Shown here piece after piece: positions 8,738-17,248 of a stretch of 64,000 bases of DNA. The first letter of the stretch is position 1. Every line of letters begins with the position of its first letter. The position numbers and the translations under genes are program-made. Location of the stretch: the NCBI RefSeq assembly GCF_003060885.1, contig NZ_QAIG01000005.1, positions 787,982 to 851,981 of the forward strand, written 5' to 3'. Below the pieces are notes generated by a model, which had not been told where the DNA came from, did no database searches, and was given only the letters and a program-made list of their open reading frames with translations. This stretch comes from Pseudomonas sp. HMWF032 (GTDB lineage Bacteria > Pseudomonadota > Gammaproteobacteria > Pseudomonadales > Pseudomonadaceae).

Positions 8738-8904
8738 TGAACATCTCCATGTAAAAAATGGCGCAACTATACCAATGCCTGTATTGCAATGCCGCTGCGT
8801 CAGGCGCTGCCAGCGCTATTTCGCGCAGCCATGCCTAACAGGTCAGACAACGCCAATGCTCTACAGGTTCGCCGTTATAATCCTGCGCCTTGAATGGAGC
8901 CTGC

Positions 8905-11451
8905 ATGAATTCCCTGCCTATCGATGTGCTGCTGCCTGCGCTGTGTCAGGCCCTTGTCCTGCGTGATGAAGCGGTGCTGGAAGCGCCGCCCGGTGCCGGC
9001 AAGACCACCCGCGTGCCGCTGGCGCTGCTGGACCAGCCCTGGCTGGCCGGGCAGACCATCATCATGCTTGAGCCGCGGCGGCTGGCGGCGCGGGCTGCGG
9101 CCGAGCGCCTGGCCAGCGAGCTGGGCGAGGCGGTGGGGGAAACCGTCGGTTATCGCATCCGCCTGGACAGCAAGGTCGGCCCGCGCACCCGTATCGAAGT
9201 GGTCACCGAAGGCATTCTGGCGCGGCGGCTGCAGGATGATCCGGCGCTGGAAGGCGTCGGTCTGGTGATCTTTGACGAATTCCACGAACGGAGTTTGGAC
9301 GCTGACCTGGCGCTGGCGCTGTGCCTGAATGGCCGGGCGATGTTTCGCGGTGCGGACTCCGATGAACGGCCGCTGAAGGTGCTGCTGATGTCAGCGACCC
9401 TGGAAGGCGAGCGGCTGGCGGGCCTGCTCGATGATGCGCCGGTGCTGCGCAGCGAAGGGCGGATGTTCCCGGTGGATATTCGCTGGGGTGCGCCCTGGCA
9501 GGCGGGTGAATGGCTTGAACCCAAGGTGCTGCAGTGTGTGCTGCAGGCGCTGGCCGATGAGCCGGGCAGCCTGTTGGTGTTCCTTCCGGGCCAGGCAGAG
9601 ATTCGCCGGCTCAATGAACAGTTGGCCGAGTCCCTGGCGGGGCGTCGCGACATTCTGCTCTGTCCGCTGCATGGCGAACTGGATCTCAGCGCCCAGCGCG
9701 CCGCCATCGAAGCCGCACCGCCGGGCCTGCGCAAAGTAGTGCTGGCCACCAATATTGCCGAAACCAGCCTGACCATTGATGGCGTGCGGGTGGTGATCGA
9801 TGCCGGTTTGGCACGGGTGCCGCGCTTTGACCCGAACAGCGGCATGACCCGCCTGGACACCCAGCGTATTTCCCGCGCCTCCGCCACTCAGCGCAGCGGA
9901 CGGGCCGGGCGCTTGCAGCCGGGCGTCTGTTATCGGCTGTGGTCGCAGGCGCAGCATGAGCAATTGGCAGCTTACGGCGCGGCGGAAATACTCCAGGCCG
10001 ACCTCGCCAGCCTGGCCTTGCAGCTGGTGCGCTGGGGTGTGCAGCCGGTCGAGCTGGTCTGGCTTGATCCGCCGCCGGCAGCCGCCTATGCCCAGGCTTT
10101 GGAGCTATTGGGGCGGCTGGGCGCGGTGGATGCTCAAGGCAAACTGACCGCTCACGGTCAGGCCATGGCTGAACTGCCGACTCATCCGCGTATCGCCCAT
10201 CTGCTGCTGCGTGGTCAGGCGTTAGGCCTTGGCCCATTGGCCTGCGATCTGGCGGCCTTACTCGGCGAGCGTGACATCCTGCGTGGTGCGGGTGCCGATC
10301 TGCACAGCCGCCTGGCTTTGCTGGCGGGTGATGCGCGGGTAGGCCGTGGTGGGCAAAGTGGCGTGCAGCGCGCTCGGCAGCTGGCCCGGCAGCTGGCCCG
10401 GCAGTTTCAGGGGTACCTCAAGCGCCGGCCCAGCCCGCAGGCTGTCAGTGATCCTGAGCATCCGCGCTGGCTGGGCGCGTTACTGGCGTTTGCCTACCCG
10501 GATCGTATCGCCCAGCAGCGGCGTGACGGCGGGGCGGAATACCGTCTGGCCAACGGCCGGGCGGCGCTGTTTGCCGAAGTCGATGGCCTGATGAAACACA
10601 GCTGGTTGGTAGTGGCTGACCTGGGCAGCCGCCAGGGCCAGCGTGAGGAGCGCATTTACCTGGCCGCCGAGCTGGAACCGCAGCTGTTCGAGGGTGTGCT
10701 GGCCGAACAGGTCAGTACACTGGAGGTGCTGGACTGGGATGAGCGCGAAGGCGCTCTGCGTGCCGAACGGCAGCGCAAGGTCGGTGAGCTGGTGTTGTCG
10801 CGTGAGCCACTTCCCGGGCTCGATGCGCAGCAGCGCAGCCGCGCCATGCTCGGCCTGGTGCGGCGCAAGGGCTTGGCGCTGCTGCCCTGGACGCCAGAAC
10901 TGCGTCAATGGCAGGCGCGGGTGGCGTTGCTGCGCACACTGGATCTGGCCAGCAAGGACGCCACTGAATGGCCGGATGTCAGTGATGCCACCTTGCTGGC
11001 GACGCTGGAAACCTGGTTGCAACCTTATCTGGAGAACGTCACCCGGCTCAGTCACTTCGCCAACCTGGACCTGTCCGGCATCTTGTACAACCTACTGCCC
11101 TGGCCTTTGCCGCAACGCCTCGATGAGCTGGCACCACGCAGCCTGAGCGTGCCATCCGGTTCGCGCATCAGTCTGGATTACAGCGAGCAACCACCGGTAT
11201 TGGCGGTGCGTTTGCAGGAGTTATTCGGCCTGGCGGATACCCCGCGTATTGCTGGCGGCCGGCAGGTGGTGAAACTGCACCTGCTGTCACCGGCGCGCCG
11301 GCCTGTGCAGGTCACGCAAGACCTGGCCAACTTCTGGCGCAGCACCTATGCCGAGGTGAAGAAGGATTTAAAAGGGCGCTACCCGAAACACTACTGGCCG
11401 GATGATCCGCTGATCGCCGAACCCACTGCACGAGCCAAACCGCGCAAGTAG
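8905..11451 (+). CDS. hrpB: ATP-dependent helicase HrpB
   Basis: This 848-residue DEAH-like superfamily 2 RNA helicase shows motif I APPGAGKT (GAGKT at 30-34), motif II DEFH at 124-127, motif III SAT at 163-165 and motif VI QRSGRAGR at 329-336. Helicase-associated and HrpB C-terminal domains follow, giving the usual family length. HrpB is a putative RNA helicase whose physiological target is not settled. The frame opens at a TTG at 8890, but ATG 8905 has GGAG five bases upstream and is preferred. A 12-base direct repeat near 10376-10405 encodes an ARQL-type repeat in frame. The gene ends three bases from a convergent gene. Confidence 0.92.
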   Translation: MNSLPIDVLLPALCQALVLRDEAVLEAPPGAGKTTRVPLALLDQPWLAGQTIIMLEPRRLAARAAAERLASELGEAVGETVGYRIRLDSKVGPRTRIEVVTEGILARRLQDDPALEGVGLVIFDEFHERSLDADLALALCLNGRAMFRGADSDERPLKVLLMSATLEGERLAGLLDDAPVLRSEGRMFPVDIRWGAPWQAGEWLEPKVLQCVLQALADEPGSLLVFLPGQAEIRRLNEQLAESLAGRRDILLCPLHGELDLSAQRAAIEAAPPGLRKVVLATNIAETSLTIDGVRVVIDAGLARVPRFDPNSGMTRLDTQRISRASATQRSGRAGRLQPGVCYRLWSQAQHEQLAAYGAAEILQADLASLALQLVRWGVQPVELVWLDPPPAAAYAQALELLGRLGAVDAQGKLTAHGQAMAELPTHPRIAHLLLRGQALGLGPLACDLAALLGERDILRGAGADLHSRLALLAGDARVGRGGQSGVQRARQLARQLARQFQGYLKRRPSPQAVSDPEHPRWLGALLAFAYPDRIAQQRRDGGAEYRLANGRAALFAEVDGLMKHSWLVVADLGSRQGQREERIYLAAELEPQLFEGVLAEQVSTLEVLDWDEREGALRAERQRKVGELVLSREPLPGLDAQQRSRAMLGLVRRKGLALLPWTPELRQWQARVALLRTLDLASKDATEWPDVSDATLLATLETWLQPYLENVTRLSHFANLDLSGILYNLLPWPLPQRLDELAPRSLSVPSGSRISLDYSEQPPVLAVRLQELFGLADTPRIAGGRQVVKLHLLSPARRPVQVTQDLANFWRSTYAEVKKDLKGRYPKHYWPDDPLIAEPTARAKPRK

Positions 11452-11454
11452 GTC

Positions 11455-12198
11455 TCAGGGCAGGCGCAGGTCTTCGTCCGCCGCTTGCAGCTCGGCATAG
11501 GCACGATCCAGCGCATCACGCAGCGCTTCGGCTCCTGGCGTATGGCGGGAAACGATCAGTTTCAGCGGAATGCGTTGCAGCTCGATAAACGGCAATTCGG
11601 ACATGCCCAGGCGTTGGCGTGCCTGTTCCACGGTGGCCTGATAATCCAGGAGAAAGTCTCCTCTGCGACGCTGCAGCATCTCCAGAGCCGCGGTGTGGGT
11701 GCCCGTGCGGTGTTGCCGTATACCCAGTTGCGGATCGGCGAGCATGCGGTTGATCGAGTGCCAATAGGTGTAGCCGCTGATCATGATCACCCCGCGACCT
11801 TTGAGGTCCTCAGGCAGGCGCGGCATTTGCGTGTCCTGGCGGAAGTATAGATTGAGGATGATTTCACCCAGCAGTGCGCGGGTTTCCAGAGTGTGTTCGC
11901 GCAACTCCGGTTTGCCGGGTGCGCCGGGCCAGACCTGGACGCTGCCATCCTGCAAGGCGTTGTACAGGCGGGCGCTGGGATAGGAACGCAGCTCTGCACG
12001 ATAGCCGGCATGCTCTAGCAGGCGTTTGCTCAGTTGCAGCATGGCGCCCTGGGGTTGGCCCGAACGATCGGTATAGGAGTAGGGCGCAAACTCGTAATAA
12101 CCCACTTGCACCAGTGGTTTTGGTGTGTCGGCGGGTGCGGCGAAGCTGGAACTGCAATAGAAGATGGCAGTTAGCGCGAGGTAGATGAGTTGTGGCAT
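11455..12198 (-). CDS. Periplasmic solute-binding protein, family 3-like
   Basis: This 247-residue exported protein has a signal peptide (about residues 1-21, ending SFAAPA), followed by an SBP_bac_3-type fold, opening with VGYYEFAPYSYTD, the usual N-terminal ligand-binding start. Such proteins bind amino acids or related small molecules. No ABC permease or ATPase gene is nearby, so it is an orphan; stand-alone members also occur as sensory or redundant binders. It is convergent with hrpB with a three-base gap. A similar protein is encoded at 13550-14296 on the other strand. Confidence 0.75.
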   Translation of the reverse strand: MPQLIYLALTAIFYCSSSFAAPADTPKPLVQVGYYEFAPYSYTDRSGQPQGAMLQLSKRLLEHAGYRAELRSYPSARLYNALQDGSVQVWPGAPGKPELREHTLETRALLGEIILNLYFRQDTQMPRLPEDLKGRGVIMISGYTYWHSINRMLADPQLGIRQHRTGTHTAALEMLQRRRGDFLLDYQATVEQARQRLGMSELPFIELQRIPLKLIVSRHTPGAEALRDALDRAYAELQAADEDLRLP

Positions 12199-12707
12199 GA
12201 AATAGGTTCGTACTGCGGCTGTTAGCCGTCTTTTCGTTATAAAAATGTCACATTGGTGAGCATGCTAATCGCCGGCCGGTTTGTCCAGCGTATTAGCCAC
12301 AAAGCTCAGGCTTGTTCCGGCAGACGGTGGGTGACATCAGGCTGATGATCGATAATTCCGGGGCTGCCGGGCTTTCCCTCTTTCGCAGCAAGGGCGCTCA
12401 TCTGGCTGCTGGCGAGGTTGATATGTGCCTGGAGTCGGCAGCACGTGAACTATGCTCAATGAGCATGCCGACGATGAGAGTTGTGATCGATGTGGCGAGG
12501 CCAGTGGAGGGTATGCAAGTCTGCTCTGCTGGTCGGCTCACCGTCTTTTGCACCGCATTATGCCGCCATGCACCCGCAGCCCCCCGCCAGGCAAGGATAC
12601 CCGTCGGCATTTGTGGTTGTCAGCACATCCAGGCTCGGCCTTGTTGCGACGTCAGCCGGAACAGGTTGTAGTAACAACGTTGGCAGTGATGGGGCCGGAG
12701 ACAGGTT
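12199..12707. other. 509-base intergenic region, no supported gene
   Basis: This gap lies between the divergent solute-binding and SDR genes. The end near 12199-12260 is AT-rich and holds CGGCT-GTT-AGCCG (about 12216-12228) in the leader of the minus-strand gene. An open frame at 12312-12671 would encode a cysteine-rich, low-complexity product with no recognisable domain and no good ribosome site, so it is not called. The remainder may be decayed coding sequence or regulatory DNA. Confidence 0.4.
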
Positions 12708-13553
12708 ATGTATCGCAAGGTGTTTGCCAGTAAGGTCTTCGATCGCAAAGTGGTGATAATCACGGGTGGCTGTGCCGGTATCGGTCGTGCTCTGGCCATG
12801 CGCCTGGCTCAGGCGGGCGCGCGTCTGGTGATTCTCGATCTGCAGCAGCAGGCGCTCGATAGTTTGGTGCAGCACTTGGCCGATCACCACAACGCTGAGG
12901 CACTTGGCGTGCTCTGCGATGTGGCTGATGCGGATGCAGTGGCTCGCGCGATGGCGCTGGCAGTCGAGCGTTTCGGTGGCATTGACGTGCTGGTCAATAA
13001 TGCCGGGATTACCCATCGCAGCAGTTTTGCCGATACCGACCTGGCGGTGTATCAGCGCATCATGGCGGTCAACTACTTTGGCGCATTGCACTGCACCAAG
13101 GCTGCATTGCCCAGTTTGATTGCACGCGGTGGCCAGGTGATTGTGCTCAGTTCCCTTTCCGGTTTTGCGCCACTGCTCTACCGCAGCGCATACAACGCCA
13201 GCAAGCATGCTTTGCATGGGTTGTTTGAAACGCTGCGGTATGAGCTGAAGGGTTCTGGCGTCAATGTGATGCTGGTGTGTCCTGGTTTTACCGCAACCGA
13301 CCTGCGCAAGAACGCGCTGGTAGGCGACGGCTCGGTGGCCGCTCAGCCGCCTCTTGCCATGGGCAAGGTGGCCTCGCCGCAGGATGTCGCAGACGCGATC
13401 TATCAGGGTGCGCTGAAGCGTCGGCGGCTGCTGGTGCTGTCCAATGTCGACTGGCGTGCGCGGGTGTTGGCGCGCTTTTTCCCGCGGGTGTTTGAACGCG
13501 TTCTTCTGCCGCGTCTGTCGGGCCTCAAACCGCAGCGCAATGGCCTGTTATGA
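12708..13553 (+). CDS. Short-chain dehydrogenase/reductase
   Basis: This 281-residue classical SDR has the Rossmann motif TGGCAGIG (19-26), NNAG (97-100), catalytic S149, Y162 and K166 in the YNASK motif, and an NAD(P)-binding D-rich turn after strand 2 (LDLQQQ). It oxidises or reduces an alcohol/ketone; the substrate is unknown. A basic C-terminal extension (about 240-281) may contact membrane. The ATG is preceded by GGAGACAGG. Its stop overlaps the start of the downstream solute-binding gene, so the two are probably cotranscribed. Confidence 0.85.
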   Translation: MYRKVFASKVFDRKVVIITGGCAGIGRALAMRLAQAGARLVILDLQQQALDSLVQHLADHHNAEALGVLCDVADADAVARAMALAVERFGGIDVLVNNAGITHRSSFADTDLAVYQRIMAVNYFGALHCTKAALPSLIARGGQVIVLSSLSGFAPLLYRSAYNASKHALHGLFETLRYELKGSGVNVMLVCPGFTATDLRKNALVGDGSVAAQPPLAMGKVASPQDVADAIYQGALKRRRLLVLSNVDWRARVLARFFPRVFERVLLPRLSGLKPQRNGLL

Positions 13554-14296
13554 TGCGTGCTCTCTGTATTACTGTGCTGCTGTGGCTCTGCCTGCCGGTG
13601 CGTGCCGAGCAGGCGTCATTGTTGGTGATGACGGATGTCTGGCCGCCCTTTCGCATGCCGGCGGCCGATGGTTCATTGCAGGGGCTGGATATTGATGTGC
13701 TCAATCAGCTCAGCCTTCGCACAGGCTTGCATTTCAATGTTCAGCGTGCGCCCTGGGCGCGCGGCCTTGCGGCACTGGAAAACGGTAAGGCCGACCTGAT
13801 GACCGGCCTGGCGAAGACCCCGGAACGTGAGGTCTACATCCACTACCTGCCGCAGCCTTATTACGCCTGCGCGCCGCGCTTCTACGCTGCACCGGCACAA
13901 GCCAGGGCCTTGCAGAGTTATATCCAGCTGGCTGCGCTGACCATTGGTCATGTGCTGGAGTCGGTCTACTTTGAGCCCTTTGACTCGGATACTCAGCTGC
14001 GTAAGGTTGCCGTCAATAACGAGGAGCAGCTACTGGCAATGCTTGCCCGTGGTCGCCTGCAGGCGCTGATCGGTACCGATTGCCAAGTTGATTACGAACT
14101 GCGTGACCCTCGCTGGCAGGGGCGAATTGTTAAGGCCGGGTTCCGGCCAGATGCTCGCACCGATTTGTACATCGGCTTTTCACGGCAGCGCAATTTGCAG
14201 GCCCAGTACCAGCAGATCAATCAGGCTCTGGTGCAGTTGCAGGCCGAAGGCTGGATCAGCAAGGCAGCCCTGCGTTATCAGGTGAGTCAGCCCTGA
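13550..14296 (+). CDS. Periplasmic solute-binding protein, family 3-like
   Basis: This 248-residue exported protein has a signal peptide (about residues 1-19, ending VRA) and an SBP_bac_3 fold starting LLVMTDVWPPFRM, with the GLDIDVLNQL helix typical of amino-acid-type binding proteins. There is no transporter partner nearby. The start overlaps the SDR stop codon (ATGATG; the second ATG at 13553 is equally possible), so translation is probably coupled. It resembles in type the protein at 11455-12198, but the two are clearly diverged. Confidence 0.77.
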   Translation: MMRALCITVLLWLCLPVRAEQASLLVMTDVWPPFRMPAADGSLQGLDIDVLNQLSLRTGLHFNVQRAPWARGLAALENGKADLMTGLAKTPEREVYIHYLPQPYYACAPRFYAAPAQARALQSYIQLAALTIGHVLESVYFEPFDSDTQLRKVAVNNEEQLLAMLARGRLQALIGTDCQVDYELRDPRWQGRIVKAGFRPDARTDLYIGFSRQRNLQAQYQQINQALVQLQAEGWISKAALRYQVSQP

Positions 14297-14310
14297 GTGC
14301 TGACAACCGC

Positions 14311-14745
14311 TCAGTGTTCGTTCGGTTCAATGTACAGCTCGTAAACCAGTTCAAGATCCCAGAAGGTGGCTTCAATTTTGTGCCCATCCAGATCGCGCAC
14401 AAAACAGCCGTAGTAAGGCTCACCATACTCTGCGCGCGGGCCTGGGGCGCCTTCATCAGTGGCGCCGGCCTCCAGTGCTGCCTGGTAAAAATCATGCACT
14501 GCGGCCTTGTCCGGGGCGACAAATCCGAAATGACTGCCATTGCCGATGCTTGCCGGTTTGCCGTTGATCGGTGTCTGCACCCAGAACTCCGGGTATTCGC
14601 GGCCATAGGCGACTGCGCCGGGATGGGCGAGCACACGCTTGCAGCCGAGGGTGGCGAGGACCTGATCATAGAAGGCTGTTGCCTTGTCGAACTGGTTGGT
14701 GCCGATGGACACGTGCGAAAGGATACTGGGGGTGGCGTCAGCCAT
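14311..14745 (-). CDS. VOC-superfamily (glyoxalase-like) protein
   Basis: This 144-residue vicinal oxygen chelate protein has paired beta-alpha-beta-beta-beta units. Candidate metal ligands are H11 (SHVSIG), H72 (GSHFGF) and E125 (HKIEATFW), a His-His-Glu pattern used by many dioxygenases, lyases and resistance proteins of the fold. The substrate cannot be predicted. The frame is open to 14934, but ATG 14745 follows a strong GGAGGA site and gives the normal family N terminus. It is convergent with the solute-binding gene. Confidence 0.83.
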   Translation of the reverse strand: MADATPSILSHVSIGTNQFDKATAFYDQVLATLGCKRVLAHPGAVAYGREYPEFWVQTPINGKPASIGNGSHFGFVAPDKAAVHDFYQAALEAGATDEGAPGPRAEYGEPYYGCFVRDLDGHKIEATFWDLELVYELYIEPNEH

Positions 14746-14774
14746 AAACCGTCCTCCTTGATTGCTGCTGGCGC

Positions 14775-15437
14775 TCACTCGACGTCTGGCTGGGTACTGC
14801 GCAGCATGAATAAACGAAACAGTACGACGCTTGAGAATAGTTGGAGATAACGGCTTGTGCAGTCCAGCGCCAGATTGGCCAAGGCGTCTTCGTGGAATAC
14901 CGCACTGGACTGGAGCCAGCCATCGAGCAGCCACAGTGGCAACATGACGATCAAAATACAGGCGAGCATGGGCCAGAAGTAGCCTGTACTCATGCTGAAA
15001 CTCTCCTGCAGGGCTTTAAGCGGAGGCATGCCGCGCAGTACCAGCAGGTACTCGGCAAAAGCCAGTTTCACCATCAGCCACACCCCAGGTAGAACGAACA
15101 GCGACGCGCCCAGCAGGATGCTCAGGGTCATGATGGCGGCGAGCAGGGCAAATTGTGGCCACAGGCGTAAACCACCGGCGATGAGGTCGCGCGCTGATGG
15201 CTGCAGGCCATTGCTGCGGGCATCGAGAAACAGGATCAGTGCAGCGCTGTACAGCGGGTAGAACAGCAGTCCCGCCAGCAGTCGCCAGGCTGTTTCCGAC
15301 TCTGCGGGCGCTAGGTCACTGACGTGCTGTAGAAAAATCCCCTCCAGCACGATCAGCGGCAAACACAGGCGGGTGATTGCCCACAGGTTGTGGCTGAAGA
15401 AGTACCAAGAGTCACGCAGGGCAGAGAACATATTCAT
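14775..15437 (-). CDS. YciC-family inner membrane protein
   Basis: This 220-residue hydrophobic protein has about five to six membrane segments (about 20-38, 48-72, 92-118, 122-140, 155-175 and 200-215). The layout and opening (F/Y-rich, SHNLWAITRLCLPL) match the YciC / UPF0259 family, whose function is unknown. It lies 29 bases upstream of the VOC gene on the same strand and could be cotranscribed with it. The ATG at 15437 is used; a second ATG two codons later is possible. Confidence 0.72.
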   Translation of the reverse strand: MNMFSALRDSWYFFSHNLWAITRLCLPLIVLEGIFLQHVSDLAPAESETAWRLLAGLLFYPLYSAALILFLDARSNGLQPSARDLIAGGLRLWPQFALLAAIMTLSILLGASLFVLPGVWLMVKLAFAEYLLVLRGMPPLKALQESFSMSTGYFWPMLACILIVMLPLWLLDGWLQSSAVFHEDALANLALDCTSRYLQLFSSVVLFRLFMLRSTQPDVE

Positions 15438-15643
15438 GATGGCTTATCGAGGTTGAACTCAGTTATGCACGTTAACGGATCTGCGTTGGCACTCCAAAAA
15501 TGAATCGAATAGAACGTTGGTTCTAAGGACGTCGGCATATTTGTTGCGCTGATTGGCCATGCTCATGACGGTTGGCTGGCATACTGCGCACAGACTTTAA
15601 CCTGAGGGCTTTCTGCCCGTCAGCCGCATGATGAGGATTACCG

Positions 15644-16123
15644 GTGAAGAAGATCGCCGTATTCGCCGATGTACAGAACCTCTATTACACCGTGCGCCAG
15701 GCTTATGGTTGTCATTTCAATTACGCCGCGCTGTGGGCCGATATCAGTCAGCACGGGCAGATTGTCGAAGCCTATGCCTACGCCATTGATCGCGGTGACC
15801 AGAAGCAGCAGCAGTTTCAGCAGATCCTGCGCAACCTTGGTTTTACCGTGAAGCTCAAACCTTTCATTCAGCGTAGCGACGGCTCGGCCAAGGGCGATTG
15901 GGATGTTGGCATCACCATCGACATCATGGACGCAGCGCCGCGGGTCGATGAAGTGGTGCTGGCCTCCGGCGACGGTGACTTCGACCTGCTGCTGGACAAG
16001 ATCCGTGGCAGTTATGGCGTCGAGGCCGTGGCCTATGGCGTGCCGGGGCTGACTGCGCAATCGCTGGTGCGTGCGGCCAGCCGCTACGTGCCGATCGATG
16101 GCGCGCTGCTGCTGAGAAACTGA
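15644..16123 (+). CDS. NYN-domain (LabA/DUF88-like) protein
   Basis: This 159-residue protein is a stand-alone NYN domain, a PIN-like fold found in predicted RNases. The acidic active-site pattern is intact: D9 and N12 in FADVQN, D85/D87 in KGDWDVG, D93 in ITIDIM, and D110/D112 in SGDGDFD. It probably cleaves RNA with Mg2+ but the target is unknown. The start is a GTG at 15644 with GAGG seven bases upstream. It is followed after three bases by a DEDDh exonuclease gene, suggesting a two-gene nucleic-acid-processing operon. Confidence 0.84.
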   Translation: MKKIAVFADVQNLYYTVRQAYGCHFNYAALWADISQHGQIVEAYAYAIDRGDQKQQQFQQILRNLGFTVKLKPFIQRSDGSAKGDWDVGITIDIMDAAPRVDEVVLASGDGDFDLLLDKIRGSYGVEAVAYGVPGLTAQSLVRAASRYVPIDGALLLRN

Positions 16124-16126
16124 TTG

Positions 16127-16753
16127 ATGCTCACGGATTCCATCGCTGTACTCGACTTTGAAACCACCGGTATGTCACCGGCCCAGCAGGCGCGTGCCAC
16201 CGAAATCGGTGTGGTAATCGTCGAGGATGGGCAGATCGTTGCGCGCTACCAGAGTCTGATGAACAGTGGCGCCTGGGTACCGCCGTTTATCGAGCAACTC
16301 ACCGGCATCAGCAACGCCATGCTGCGCACCGCACCGCCTGCCGCGCAGGTGATGCAGGACGTGGTGGAGTTTGTCGGCGACCGTCCGTTGCTGGCGCATA
16401 ATGCCAGTTTCGATCAGAAATTTTGGGACGCTGAGCTGGCGCTGATTCGCCGTCGTCGTGTGCAGCCGTTTGCCTGTTCTTTGTTGCTGTCGCGTCGTCT
16501 GTTACCGATGGCGCCGAGTCATAAGCTGGGTAATCTCAATCAGTGGATCGGCCTGCCTGATACTGGCAAGGCACACCGTGCGCTGGCCGATGCCGAGATG
16601 GCGGCCAACCTGACCTGCTTTATGGTGGCGCTGCTGCGCGAGCGCCACGGCATTGCCGATATCTCGCATGAGCTGCTGTGTAACCTGCAGCGGGTGCCGG
16701 CCGCGAAGATGTCGCTGGCGCTGCAGAAAATCCGCGATCATGCCTTTGGCTGA
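16127..16753 (+). CDS. DEDDh 3'-5' exonuclease (DnaQ-like)
   Basis: This 208-residue exonuclease of the DnaQ superfamily has a complete DEDDh set: D10 and E12 in LDFETTG, D96 in HNASFDQKFW, H150 and D155 in HRALADAE. It resembles the exonuclease subunit of DNA polymerase III or RNase T in domain only and stands alone, so it may act on DNA or RNA ends. A TTG at 16124 precedes the ATG at 16127, which is the better start. It overlaps nothing but follows the NYN gene by three bases, so coupling is likely. Confidence 0.86.
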   Translation: MLTDSIAVLDFETTGMSPAQQARATEIGVVIVEDGQIVARYQSLMNSGAWVPPFIEQLTGISNAMLRTAPPAAQVMQDVVEFVGDRPLLAHNASFDQKFWDAELALIRRRRVQPFACSLLLSRRLLPMAPSHKLGNLNQWIGLPDTGKAHRALADAEMAANLTCFMVALLRERHGIADISHELLCNLQRVPAAKMSLALQKIRDHAFG

Positions 16754-16858
16754 CGGTGTTTTAGCGGCTCGTTACAACTGCGCCTCAAGTGTGGCGCGTA
16801 GCTGAATTAAGCCGGGCAGGCGCTTATTCAGGGCTCTGTGTCGACAGAGGCACACAGT

Positions 16859-17248
16859 ATGTTCGGTTTGTTTAAACGCGAGCCCGCCAAGAAACTACGC
16901 AAGCAATACAGTGCCAAGTTAGAAGAGGCGATGCAGGCGCAGCGTAACAGTGATATCCGCAGCTATTCGATGCTGACGGAAGACGCGCAGGCGTTTTGGA
17001 CGCAGTTGGAGCCCCTGGAGCGGGCTAAGCAATGGTTCGCCGATGTGATAATCAAAAAAGGCTGCCATCAGGCAGCCTTTTTGCGTTTCAGTGGTGCTTA
17101 CTTCTGCGCCAGCTTCTGCTCGTACTGGGCGAGCATTTTCTGCGCGTGGGCCACTTCTAACGCTTCCATGGCGTTGATTGGCTTGATCGCTACGGCGCGC
17201 TTGAGGTGCTGCAGAGCCTTGGCCTGTTCGTCGTCGCCATACACGTAG
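16859..17248 (+). CDS. DUF6435-type small protein; frame runs through a terminator
   Basis: The first about 58 residues (MFGLFKREPAKKLRKQYSAK..., basic, then a helical LEEAMQAQRN and YSMLTEDAQAFW stretch) match what I know as the DUF6435 family, whose members are usually about 55-65 residues. Here no stop appears in frame after that region: the frame reads through the hairpin at 17055-17082 and continues antisense into the 3' end of the next gene, giving 129 residues. The extension is probably not native. Stops lie just nearby in the other two frames (TAA at 17026; TGA-TAA at 17046-17051), so an indel or a genuine non-stop arrangement are both possible. Confidence 0.55.
   Translation: MFGLFKREPAKKLRKQYSAKLEEAMQAQRNSDIRSYSMLTEDAQAFWTQLEPLERAKQWFADVIIKKGCHQAAFLRFSGAYFCASFCSYWASIFCAWATSNASMALIGLIATARLRCCRALACSSSPYT
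17055..17082. terminator. Bidirectional intrinsic terminator inside an open frame
   Basis: AAAAAGGCTGCC (17055-17066) pairs with GGCAGCCTTTTT (17071-17082) around ATCA. It is a strong stem with A- and T-tracts on each side, placed between the DUF6435-type gene and the convergent gene ending at 17098. Unusually, it lies within the reading frame of the former. Confidence 0.85.

Noticed and set aside
12312..12671. A 119-codon frame in the 12.2-12.7 kb gap
   Set aside because: No good ribosome site, no recognised domain and an odd cysteine-rich composition.
16859..17248. The small gene as arfA
   Set aside because: The sequence does not resemble ArfA; only the hairpin-in-frame layout is similar.
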